This document shows, one piece after another, positions 45,279 to 52,543 of a DNA stretch of 64,000 nt. A model generated the notes under the pieces. That model saw only the letters and a list, made by a program, of their open reading frames with translations, did no database searches and was not told where the DNA came from. The first letter of the stretch is position 1, and the number at the start of each line of letters is the position of its first letter. Source of the DNA: Allopusillimonas ginsengisoli (GTDB lineage: Bacteria > Pseudomonadota > Gammaproteobacteria > Burkholderiales > Burkholderiaceae_B). The DNA is taken from assembly GCF_004153455.1 (NCBI RefSeq), contig NZ_SDQE01000002.1, positions 558,001-622,000 on the forward strand, in the 5' to 3' direction. The translations under genes were made by a program, and so were the position numbers.

Positions 45279-47137
45279 GCCACCACCACTTCGCGAAACA
45301 TGCCCATATCCATGTGCAGCATCAGATGGCAATGCCATGCCCAGCGTCCAAGCGCATCGGCAGTTACAAGAAAGCTGATACGCTGAGCCGGTTGCACGGG
45401 AATGGTGTGGCGCCGAGCCTGAAATTGGCCGTCCGGCGTTTCCAGTTCACTCCACATGCCGTGCAAATGCATGGGGTGCGTCATCATGGTGTCGTTATGC
45501 AAGATGACCCTGACGCGTTCGCCGTAACGGAAATGAACCGGGGTTGATTTTCCGAACTCGACACCATCGAACGACCAGGTATAGCGCTCCATATTGCCGG
45601 TTAGGTGCAGCTCGATTTCACGTTCTGCGCCGCGCGGATCCATCGCACCGCCCACGGTGTGCAAGTCCGAAAGCGTCAATACGCGCCGGCCGTTATTACG
45701 CAGTCCAATGCCGGGATCGTCCAAGTTGGTGCGCGGCATATCGACCCGCATATCAATGCTGGGCCCATACTCGGTCCTGGCATGGCGTACTTGGGTGCTG
45801 GCGCCGGCCGCAGACATAGCGCCGTGGTCCATGCCTGACATGCCTGCGTGATTCATACCTTGCATGCTGCCGTGATTCATCCCAGCCATATTGCCGTGGC
45901 CCATTCCGGCCATGCCTTCATGGCTCATGCCACCGGACGATTGGCTGGCCGCGCCATGGCTCATTCCTGCCATGCCTCCGCCCATAGCGCCCATCATGTC
46001 CGCCATGGTCAACCATTCCACGGGGTCGAGCGCCGGTACTGGCGCTTCGAGACCGGCATGCGTGGCTAGCGTACCGCGCGCATACCCTGTTCGGTCCATT
46101 GCTTGCGCATAAACGGTGTAAGCGTCGTCCTTCGGTTGTACCAATACATCGTAGGTTTCTCCGGGCCCAAATCGGAACTCGTCCACCGTAACGGGCTCCA
46201 CATTGACCCCGTCGGCTTGAACGACGGTCAACTGAAGGCCCGGAATGCGTACATCGTAGAAAGTATTAGCCGCGCCGTTGATAAAGCGCAGCCGCACCCG
46301 CTCTCCAGGCCGGAATAGCCCAGTCCAGTTGCCCGCCGGCGTCGTCCCATTCATCAGGTAGGTCAGCACGTTCGCGGACAGATCGGCCAAATCCGTGGGG
46401 CTCATGCGCATCTCGTTCCACATCTTGCGCTTGTCGATAGCCGCTTTCAGGCCCATCTGGGAGGCGTCTTGAAAGAAATCGACCGCCGTGGGCTGGTTGT
46501 AGTTGTAGTAGTCGCCCTGCATCTTAAGCTTGGCCAGAACCCGCATCGGATCCTCGTCGGTCCAGTCAGAGAGTTGGACGACATACTCGCGATCGGCCCG
46601 TATGGAGTCAGTTTGTGCCGGGTCGATAATGATCGCCCCATAAACCCCTGTGGCCTCTTGCATGCCCGAGTGCGAGTGATACCAATACGTGCCGCTTTGC
46701 TGCACCTTGAACCGATACGTGAACGTTTCGCCGGGCGGGATTCCCGCAAAGCTGATGCCGGGCACCCCGTCCATTTGAAACGGCAGGATGATGCCATGCC
46801 AATGAATTGAGGTGGTTTCGTTCAGGCGGTTCTTGACGCGAATAGTGACGGCATCACCTTCGCGCCAACGCAACGTGGGCGCCGGGAGCGAGCCATTGAC
46901 CGTCGTCGCCATACGAGGCGTACCAGTGAAATTCACAGGTGATTCACCGATCTCCAGATTAAATTCGGTCCCACTCAGTACCGCCGCAGAACCCGTATTA
47001 GTTCGGCCCGATTGCATTCCAGCGGCACGGGCAAATGGCGACAAGCCCAGCAACACGCCGCCGGCCACAAGGCCTTGCACAAAACGGCGACGAGGTATAG
47101 CCGGGAGGGGAACCGCTAGCGTAGTTGAGCGTTTCAC
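45275..47137 (-). CDS. copA: Multicopper oxidase CopA (periplasmic)
   Basis: 620 residues with a Tat signal (PRRRFVQGLVAGGVLLGL) and four copper-binding stretches: SIHWHGIILP, YWYHSHSGMQ, THPMHLHGMW and WHCHLMLHMDMGM, the last holding the type 1 Cys-His-Met set. Between domains 2 and 3 is a methionine-rich segment with repeated MxGMxHG units, as in CopA of Pseudomonas and Cupriavidus. Oxidises Cu(I) in the periplasm. A CopR-type dyad is 119 bases upstream. Confidence 0.95.
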   Translation of the reverse strand: MKRSTTLAVPLPAIPRRRFVQGLVAGGVLLGLSPFARAAGMQSGRTNTGSAAVLSGTEFNLEIGESPVNFTGTPRMATTVNGSLPAPTLRWREGDAVTIRVKNRLNETTSIHWHGIILPFQMDGVPGISFAGIPPGETFTYRFKVQQSGTYWYHSHSGMQEATGVYGAIIIDPAQTDSIRADREYVVQLSDWTDEDPMRVLAKLKMQGDYYNYNQPTAVDFFQDASQMGLKAAIDKRKMWNEMRMSPTDLADLSANVLTYLMNGTTPAGNWTGLFRPGERVRLRFINGAANTFYDVRIPGLQLTVVQADGVNVEPVTVDEFRFGPGETYDVLVQPKDDAYTVYAQAMDRTGYARGTLATHAGLEAPVPALDPVEWLTMADMMGAMGGGMAGMSHGAASQSSGGMSHEGMAGMGHGNMAGMNHGSMQGMNHAGMSGMDHGAMSAAGASTQVRHARTEYGPSIDMRVDMPRTNLDDPGIGLRNNGRRVLTLSDLHTVGGAMDPRGAEREIELHLTGNMERYTWSFDGVEFGKSTPVHFRYGERVRVILHNDTMMTHPMHLHGMWSELETPDGQFQARRHTIPVQPAQRISFLVTADALGRWAWHCHLMLHMDMGMFREVVVA

Positions 47138-47255
47138 GCGGGGAGAATCCTGTAATGAATCGTTGATCGGAGCTTCGTCTGCCGCATTCTGGGCGAACCG
47201 ACAAATTGCTATTCCTAACTTTAATCAAGTACGGCTGTCACACGAATGACGGCTC

Positions 47256-47273
47256 CATTACTTTTCTGTAATC
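47256..47273 (+). promoter_or_regulatory. CopR-box-like dyad, copy 2 (copA promoter)
   Basis: CATTACTTTTCTGTAATC matches CATTACA-N4-TGTAATG with one mismatch per half. Positioned upstream of copA on the minus strand and downstream of the small DsbD-like gene. Confidence 0.65.
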
Positions 47274-47308
47274 TAGAATTCGCGGCGGATTTCATTTGCG
47301 GACTCTGT

Positions 47309-47461
47309 TTAGCGTGATACGAGTGGTACAGACAGCGTCTTCTCTATCGGTGGATAGCAGACGCCGGTGGGATCGTTACAGCCTTGATAGGACGCTTGCA
47401 GAATCAGCGCCACGCCAGTGCCAGTTACGAGCAGGGCTGTCAACAAACGAATAAAATTCAC
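47309..47461 (-). CDS. 50-residue DsbD-N-like small protein (GTG start)
   Basis: The minus strand from GTG 47461 encodes one hydrophobic segment (FIRLLTALLVTGTGVALIL), then QASYQGCNDPTGVCYPPIEKT, ending at 47309. The YQGC-x5-CYPP pattern is the cysteine pair of the DsbD N-terminal (alpha) domain, which accepts electrons from the membrane part. The full DsbD is absent. The GTG lies one base after the stop of the preceding small membrane gene, so it is probably translated by coupling. Either a genuine mini-protein carrying the thiol pair or a remnant of DsbD. Confidence 0.55.
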   Translation of the reverse strand: MNFIRLLTALLVTGTGVALILQASYQGCNDPTGVCYPPIEKTLSVPLVSR

Positions 47462-47462
47462 T

Positions 47463-47576
47463 TCAACCACTCATCATCCAGAACATCATGATGCCCATGA
47501 AAACGAAAGCCAAAATAGCGACCGACCCAATTGCCGCTAGTACTAGGATGACTATTCGAGTGAGTCTGGTTCTCAT
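47463..47576 (-). CDS. Small single-span membrane protein
   Basis: From ATG 47576, 37 residues: basic start MRTRLTR, one long hydrophobic helix (IVILVLAAIGSVAILAFVF) and a Met-rich end MGIMMFWMMSG. Placed between the DUF2933 gene (8 bases) and the DsbD-like gene (1 base). The Met cluster suggests copper handling, but this is inference. Confidence 0.5.
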   Translation of the reverse strand: MRTRLTRIVILVLAAIGSVAILAFVFMGIMMFWMMSG

Positions 47577-47583
47577 GGTCTGC

Positions 47584-47874
47584 TCAAGCATCAAAGCGGT
47601 TCGCTGGAGCTGGCGGACGTGAGTGCCCGCCAGCATTAGTCCCTTCCGGTATTTGTGCTTGAGTGGGTCCACCGTTCTTTGAAGCGTTGTCGCTGTGGCA
47701 CGACTGCATGCCTTTCATCATGAAAAGCATCATCAACGGACAAATCAGAAAGAATAAGAATGGGCTCACCGCAGCGATCCACTCCCGCGCGACAGGCAGG
47801 GCCGCATACGCCACTGCAATCAGCGCGGCCAGCCCAAGACCGCCTTTCAACATCGTCTTCACATCGCATTTCAT
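47584..47874 (-). CDS. DUF2933 family membrane protein
   Basis: From ATG 47874, 96 residues. Pattern MKCDVKTMLKGGLGLAALIAVAYAALPVARE, then SPFLFFLICPLMMLFMMKGM and a CHS near QSCHSD, typical of DUF2933. Two hydrophobic segments, Met-rich. DUF2933 proteins occur widely in copper and silver resistance loci; function unknown. A CopR-type dyad lies about 90 bases upstream. Confidence 0.8.
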   Translation of the reverse strand: MKCDVKTMLKGGLGLAALIAVAYAALPVAREWIAAVSPFLFFLICPLMMLFMMKGMQSCHSDNASKNGGPTQAQIPEGTNAGGHSRPPAPANRFDA

Positions 47875-47964
47875 TGTCGGCTCTCCTTTTACTTGCGCCA
47901 CTGGAATTCAGTCTAGGAACGAGCCTACTGTAACGGTCCGTCGCTGTCAGAAAGGTTGCGCGGG

Positions 47965-47982
47965 CATTACATCTTTGTCATC
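47965..47982 (+). promoter_or_regulatory. CopR-box-like dyad, copy 3 (DUF2933 promoter)
   Basis: CATTACATCTTTGTCATC, nearly the same as the minus-strand reading of copy 1. Upstream of the minus-strand DUF2933 gene. Confidence 0.6.
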
Positions 47983-48106
47983 TTTAAAAAGAACGCCACA
48001 GAGGTAATAAATTTGTTGCGATATGTATGAAGCACCACATCACTTCACCCTGTCCGGGGCAAAGTCCCGTTCTATTTGCAAGAGGCGGCAAAAAACACCA
48101 TATCCG

Positions 48107-48137
48107 TTGACATTCCCACTGTGGGAATGTTTATCCT
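48107..48137 (+). promoter_or_regulatory. MerR-type copper promoter of copZ
   Basis: A -35 TTGACA (48107-48112) and -10 TATCCT (48132-48137) are separated by 19 bases, the long spacer characteristic of MerR-activated promoters. The spacer holds a perfect 9-bp dyad CATTCCCAC-T-GTGGGAATG (48111-48129) resembling CueR/HmrR operators. The cognate copper MerR regulator is not in this window. Confidence 0.7.
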
Positions 48138-48177
48138 GTAGTTATCCGGCTCGGCGAATTACCAATAGAGGGAAAAA

Positions 48178-48378
48178 ATGATTCAGTTTGAAGTAAACGA
48201 TATGACCTGTGGGCACTGCGTGGGCGCCGTTACCGCCGCTGTCAAAGACGTCGCACCCGAGGCTATCATTTCGGTTGACCTGGCCGAGCACACCGTGCGC
48301 GTGGAGGGGGTTCCCGACGCAGATGTAGTAGAACAAGCTATTCGCGAGGCGGGTTACAGTCCGTCACGTAAATTTTAA
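48178..48378 (+). CDS. copZ: Copper chaperone CopZ (HMA domain)
   Basis: 66 residues, a single ferredoxin-like HMA domain with MTCGHC (C11, C14) and the IREAGYSP end. Cytoplasmic Cu(I) carrier to the efflux ATPase. Preceded by AGAGGG and a CueR-type promoter, followed by a strong terminator, so it is a single-gene unit. Confidence 0.93.
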   Translation: MIQFEVNDMTCGHCVGAVTAAVKDVAPEAIISVDLAEHTVRVEGVPDADVVEQAIREAGYSPSRKF

Positions 48379-48380
48379 AA

Positions 48381-48418
48381 GGCCAAGGTGCAATGATGCA
48401 CCCTGGCCTCAATTTTTT
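48381..48418 (+). terminator. Intrinsic terminator of copZ
   Basis: Stem GGCC-A-AGGTGCA / TGCACC-C-TGGCC with an ATGA-type loop (48381-48408), followed by AATTTTTT on the plus strand. Confidence 0.85.
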
Positions 48419-48467
48419 CTCTCGCCCGCACCGCTGGTGAGGGCTGCGATCCTGCTTGCTTGGCCCC

Positions 48468-48803
48468 TCAGGCCGTCTGCGCCATCCGCCTACACTCTTC
48501 AGCACATCTGCGGCAAGCCTCGGCGCAACGCTGGCAGTGATCCATTTGGTGTTTTACGCATTCATCACCGCAAGCTTGGCAGACATCAGCGCACAGACGG
48601 CAAAGGGCTTGGGTGAATTCACTGCCCCTGGCCATATAACTGGCCGACAGGCGGCAAATTTGTGCGCAATCCATATCCAGCTTTATGCAGCGCGCCATAG
48701 CTTTAACATCTTGTTCCCCCAGGCATGAGGCTGCGCAGTGGTCGCACTCCGTCGCGCAGGCATAACAAGCGTCTATGCAGGATTGAAACTTTTCATGAGG
48801 CAT
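48468..48803 (-). CDS. Four-helix-bundle copper-storage-like protein (DUF326/Csp)
   Basis: From ATG 48803, 111 residues with about 16 cysteines in heptad-like spacing: CIDACYACATECDHCAASC, CRLCADVCQACGDEC, HCQRCAEACRRCAEEC. This is the Csp/DUF326 pattern, in which Cys line the core of a four-helix bundle and store many Cu(I) ions. No signal peptide, so a cytosolic (Csp3-like) store. Divergent from copR, sharing the region with two CopR-type dyads. Confidence 0.88.
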   Translation of the reverse strand: MPHEKFQSCIDACYACATECDHCAASCLGEQDVKAMARCIKLDMDCAQICRLSASYMARGSEFTQALCRLCADVCQACGDECVKHQMDHCQRCAEACRRCAEECRRMAQTA

Positions 48804-48965
48804 ATCGATCTCCAACAAGGTTGAGGTGTGATCATCATGTGGCCACCGTCATGCGGCGCCACTTCCCTCATGCAGCAACTTGGATGCCGTACGGGCAGTA
48901 ATTTGCCTGCAAAAGCTGGAATTTTCGTTCAAACCCAGCTCTACCGGTGATGGCTTCTACCGTAG

Positions 48966-48983
48966 CATTACAATTTTGTAATG
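48966..48983. promoter_or_regulatory. CopR-box-like dyad, copy 4 (near-perfect palindrome)
   Basis: CATTACAATTTTGTAATG, the best copy. A second, unrelated dyad follows at once (GCTGACG...CGTCAGC, 48982-49004). Located between the divergent Csp-like gene and copR. Confidence 0.7.
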
Positions 48984-49012
48984 CTGACGTCATGTTGCCG
49001 TCAGCGGCATCG

Positions 49013-49030
49013 CATTACAGTTTGACAATG
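49013..49030. promoter_or_regulatory. CopR-box-like dyad, copy 5 (weak half)
   Basis: CATTACAGTTTGACAATG: perfect left half, weaker right half. It lies 47 bases centre to centre after copy 4 and 50 bases before the copR start. Confidence 0.45.
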
Positions 49031-49079
49031 GACGGCAGAATGCTCTTCCTTTCGTGATAGGACTTACAGGATCGAACCC

Positions 49080-49763
49080 ATGAAATTGCTGTTGGTCGAA
49101 GACGAGACCAAAACCGGTGATTATGTACGCCAAGGGCTAGTCGAGTCCGGCTTCGTTGTGGACCTCGTGCGCACTGGCTTGGACGGACATCATTTGGCCC
49201 TGACTGGCTCTTATGATTTGATTATCTTGGACGTCATGCTGCCCGATGTAGACGGTTGGCGTATCGTCCAGGCACTACGTGATGCGAAATCGTCGACGCC
49301 GGTATTATTTCTGACTGCCCGGGATAGTGTAGAAGACCGCGTCAAAGGGCTGGAGCTGGGCGCAGACGATTACTTGGTAAAACCGTTCGCTTTTTCAGAG
49401 CTCCTAGCGCGTGTACGTACGTTATTAAGGCGGGGCGCCGCTCCCGCCTTCCAGGATCAGTTACAGATCGCTGATCTCGTTCTCGATATTCCTCGACGTC
49501 GAGCTCAACGCAAAAGCGTGCGTATTAATCTCACGAACAAAGAGTTTGCCTTGTTGGAACTCTTGGTACGTCGGCAAGGCGAAGTACTGCCTCGCTCGTT
49601 GATTGCTTCCCAGGTGTGGGACATGAACTTTGACAGCGACACCAATGTCATTGATGTCGCGATCCGACGCCTACGCGCCAAAATCGATGACGATTTTGAT
49701 CCTAAGCTTATCCACACGGTACGCGGCATGGGTTACATGCTGGACGTGACGCTCCCCGAATAG
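49080..49763 (+). CDS. copR: Copper response regulator CopR (OmpR family)
   Basis: 227 residues. Receiver with acidic pocket (VEDE) and phospho-acceptor Asp in [13 protein letters not shown], conserved Lys in YLVKPFAF; C-terminal winged helix ending [31 protein letters not shown]. Matches the CopR/CusR heavy-metal group. Binds the dyads listed here, by inference. The next gene begins directly after the stop. Confidence 0.93.
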   Translation: MKLLLVEDETKTGDYVRQGLVESGFVVDLVRTGLDGHHLALTGSYDLIILDVMLPDVDGWRIVQALRDAKSSTPVLFLTARDSVEDRVKGLELGADDYLVKPFAFSELLARVRTLLRRGAAPAFQDQLQIADLVLDIPRRRAQRKSVRINLTNKEFALLELLVRRQGEVLPRSLIASQVWDMNFDSDTNVIDVAIRRLRAKIDDDFDPKLIHTVRGMGYMLDVTLPE

Positions 49764-49766
49764 TTG

Positions 49767-51173
49767 ATGAAAAGACGGCCGGCATCCCTAGCTGTACGGC
49801 TTACCGTTTCTATTGGGGCGGTGATAACAGTCGTACTACTCACATTCGGCTGGATCGTAGAGCGGTCAATCAACAACCACTTTATCCAGCAAGATGTTGA
49901 TGAACTGAATGCAGTCGTTCAGGCCTTAAAGCACACGCTAGCCACGCTACCGCCTGATATAGCACCTGCCGAATTGCATCAGCCGCTTGCCAATGCCGTG
50001 TCGGGCCACCATAACGCTCAATATCGTATCTCCTCGGACGCCGGTGCACTCATCTATGCTACGCCGGGATCGAATTTGGACAGGTTTGCTCAAATCGCTC
50101 AGCCTGTAGAGAAAATCACTATTGACACGGTTGGCATATGGCAAGATCACGGCGAGACGTTTCGAGGAGCTGTACTACGGACCGGAACGGATAGTTTCCC
50201 TGCGCCGCGCACCTTAACCATCGCAGTGGCCACGGGCATTAATTTCCATCTGCATTATCTGGACAGCTTTCGGGACTATCTCCGAATCATCACAGTAGCG
50301 GCCTGTCTCATTGCGATTTTGGCTACATGGCTCGCGGTGCACCAAGGCCATGCACCGATACGGCGCATCAGCCGCGAAATCGGAAAAATCAGGCCCGATC
50401 AGCTCTATATGCGACTCGAGCCACACGCCGTTCCTACTGAACTGGTCGGGCTTGCAATGTCTTTCAACGGAATGCTTGAGCGGCTTGAGGGCGTCTTCCG
50501 CCGTCTCTCCGATTTTTCAGGTGACATCGCGCACGAGCTTCGAACCCCCATCACGAATCTGAAAACCCAAACCGAAGTCGCGCTTTCTCAGTCCCGCAGC
50601 GTCGAACAGTATCGGGAGATCCTGTATTCGAACTTAGAAGAGTACGAGCGCATGGCGAAAATGCTTGGTGATATGCTGTTTTTGGCGCAAGCGGATAACA
50701 ATCTACTCAAACCCGAACTCGTTAAAATCGACCTTCAGGCCGAGATGCGCATCCTTTTCGACTACTTTGGCGCCTGGGCCGAAGAGCGCGAGGTGGGCTT
50801 AAAGCTTGTGGGGCCACGGGGTTGCATCATCGGAGATCGGCTGATGATACGCCGGGCATTGAGCAACCTGTTATCGAACGCGATTCGATACACGCCTGCA
50901 GGAGGCACCGTTATAGCAATCTTCGAAGTCGAATCTACGAATATCAGGCTTTGTGTTCAGAACCCCGGTCCCGTCATACCTCCCGAACACATCACACACA
51001 TTTTTGAGCGTTTTTATAGACCTGACGCATCGCGACAGCGTACTGGTGAAGGCGCAGGCCTTGGCTTAGCGATTGTTAAATCGATTGTGGAAGCACATGG
51101 GGGAAAGATTAGTGCACGCTCGACTGCTGAGGCGACAACATTCGAGATATTGTCACCAGCAACGAAATGTTGA
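49767..51173 (+). CDS. copS: Copper sensor histidine kinase CopS
   Basis: 468 residues: membrane helix, periplasmic sensor loop of about 140 residues, second helix (IITVAACLIAILATWLAV), HAMP, H-box FSGDIAHELRTPITNLKTQ, N-box LSNLLSNAIRYTP and G-boxes ending GEGAGLGLAIVKSIVEAHGG. A CusS/CopS-type heavy-metal sensor; autophosphorylates on the H-box His and signals to CopR. Confidence 0.93.
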   Translation: MKRRPASLAVRLTVSIGAVITVVLLTFGWIVERSINNHFIQQDVDELNAVVQALKHTLATLPPDIAPAELHQPLANAVSGHHNAQYRISSDAGALIYATPGSNLDRFAQIAQPVEKITIDTVGIWQDHGETFRGAVLRTGTDSFPAPRTLTIAVATGINFHLHYLDSFRDYLRIITVAACLIAILATWLAVHQGHAPIRRISREIGKIRPDQLYMRLEPHAVPTELVGLAMSFNGMLERLEGVFRRLSDFSGDIAHELRTPITNLKTQTEVALSQSRSVEQYREILYSNLEEYERMAKMLGDMLFLAQADNNLLKPELVKIDLQAEMRILFDYFGAWAEEREVGLKLVGPRGCIIGDRLMIRRALSNLLSNAIRYTPAGGTVIAIFEVESTNIRLCVQNPGPVIPPEHITHIFERFYRPDASRQRTGEGAGLGLAIVKSIVEAHGGKISARSTAEATTFEILSPATKC

Positions 51174-51288
51174 CCATACGTCAGAGTTCGGCTACGACGT
51201 ATGCTCAACATCAGTTACATCAGCGCGGCAGCCTTCGAAGGGATAGCCGCTTTTCACCACTGGCCGGAAACTCAGGAACGCGCCCCTA

Positions 51289-51345
51289 GTTCGAGCATGC
51301 GAAGTGTCGTTCGCATGCTCGAACGCAACGGTGTCCAGGACACCG
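51289..51345. repeat. Two adjacent perfect palindromes
   Basis: First: 15-base arms starting GTTCGAGCATGCGAA (51289-51303) and their exact complement at 51310-51324, with a 6-base loop. Second: CGGTGTCC-A-GGACACCG (51329-51345). Neither is followed by a T-run on either strand, so they are not standard terminators, though they lie in the convergent copS/moaA gap. Confidence 0.6.
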
Positions 51346-51358
51346 AAAACGTTTATAG

Positions 51359-52459
51359 CTATCCACCAATATGGCTCATTTCGACTCGTGGCGAATATAT
51401 AAGAGGACTAAATCCCCGCGCTTCTGAATACCTATCTGTCCTTTGGGACCAGACGGATGCGACTTTTTCCCGTAAGGCATCATCATCGTCTGACTCACGT
51501 AACAAGGCGCGCAAGTCCACACTCTGCTGGCCGAATAGGCAGAGATAAAGCCTGCCGTTCGATGCTAACCGGGCTCGAGTGCAATCCCCGCAGAATGGCT
51601 GGGTCACACTAGAAATCACTCCGATTTCCCCCTGGCCATCTACGTATCGCCAACGCTTAGCCACCTCTCCCTTAGCAGAAGGTGACACGGGCTCCAACGG
51701 AAAGTACCGATGCAACAGAGCTATGAGCTCTGACGACGGATATACCGCACTTCTGTTCCATTGATTGGTATTTCCCACGTCCATAAATTCGATGAAGCGC
51801 AAGATGTGGCCGGTGCCACGAAAATACTTGGCCATGGGGAGAACTTGGTCATCGTTGACGCCGCGCTTGACCACCATATTGATTTTTATGGGAGCAATAC
51901 CTGCAGATCTTGCAACCTCAATACCCTGCAGCACGTCATCGACGGTCCAGTCAGCGTCCGTCATTCTCTGGAATACCGCGTTATCTATCGCATCCAGACT
52001 TACATTCAAGCGCTTGACACCTGCTTTCGCAAGGCTTTGTGCCTTACGCGCTAGCAACGCCCCATTTGTGGTCAATGAAATATCAACAGGGCGCCCCTCG
52101 GTTGTTGTGAGCGCCACAAGCCTTGAGGCCAACATGTCCACGTCTTTGCGCAGTAGTGGTTCGCCACCTGTGATACGGATTTTTTCTACTCCTAAACTCA
52201 CGAATACTTTGGCAGCCCGCTCGATCTCTTCGTGAGTCAATAGCTCACTGCGCGGAAGAAACTGAAAATCTTTCCCGAACACCGACCGTGGCATACAGTA
52301 GGTACATCGAAAATTACATCGATCGGTGACGGAGATACGCAGGTCTCGTAATGGCCTCGCATGTTGGTCCAGTAAGATAGGCTCGCTTGGGGCCACATCG
52401 CCTTTGACTACTGCCGGTATACGTATTGGGCGATGGTCATGCAATAAGTGTTCGTTCAT
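51359..52459 (-). CDS. moaA: GTP 3',8-cyclase MoaA
   Basis: 366 residues. Radical-SAM motif CNFRCTYC (C48, C52, C55), [11 protein letters not shown], the second iron-sulfur ligands ([10 protein letters not shown] then LYLCLFG), and the C-terminal Gly-Gly needed for activity (SHIGG). First step of molybdenum cofactor synthesis. It follows the molybdenum enzyme genes aioBA on the same strand behind a terminator, so it probably boosts cofactor supply for arsenite oxidase. Confidence 0.94.
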   Translation of the reverse strand: MNEHLLHDHRPIRIPAVVKGDVAPSEPILLDQHARPLRDLRISVTDRCNFRCTYCMPRSVFGKDFQFLPRSELLTHEEIERAAKVFVSLGVEKIRITGGEPLLRKDVDMLASRLVALTTTEGRPVDISLTTNGALLARKAQSLAKAGVKRLNVSLDAIDNAVFQRMTDADWTVDDVLQGIEVARSAGIAPIKINMVVKRGVNDDQVLPMAKYFRGTGHILRFIEFMDVGNTNQWNRSAVYPSSELIALLHRYFPLEPVSPSAKGEVAKRWRYVDGQGEIGVISSVTQPFCGDCTRARLASNGRLYLCLFGQQSVDLRALLRESDDDDALREKVASVWSQRTDRYSEARGFSPLIYSPRVEMSHIGG

Positions 52460-52480
52460 GCTTGGCTTTATCGTTTTTTC

Positions 52481-52514
52481 AAAAAACCCCGCTTTAAGTT
52501 TTCATAAAGCAGGG
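52481..52514 (-). terminator. Intrinsic terminator after aioA
   Basis: On the minus strand CCCTGCTTTA (52505-52514) pairs with TAAAGCGGGG (52487-52496), one G-T pair, followed by six T (52486-52481). It separates aioBA from moaA and should reduce readthrough. Confidence 0.8.
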
Positions 52515-52543
52515 CGGCATACGACTAATCGAAGTACTCCTTT

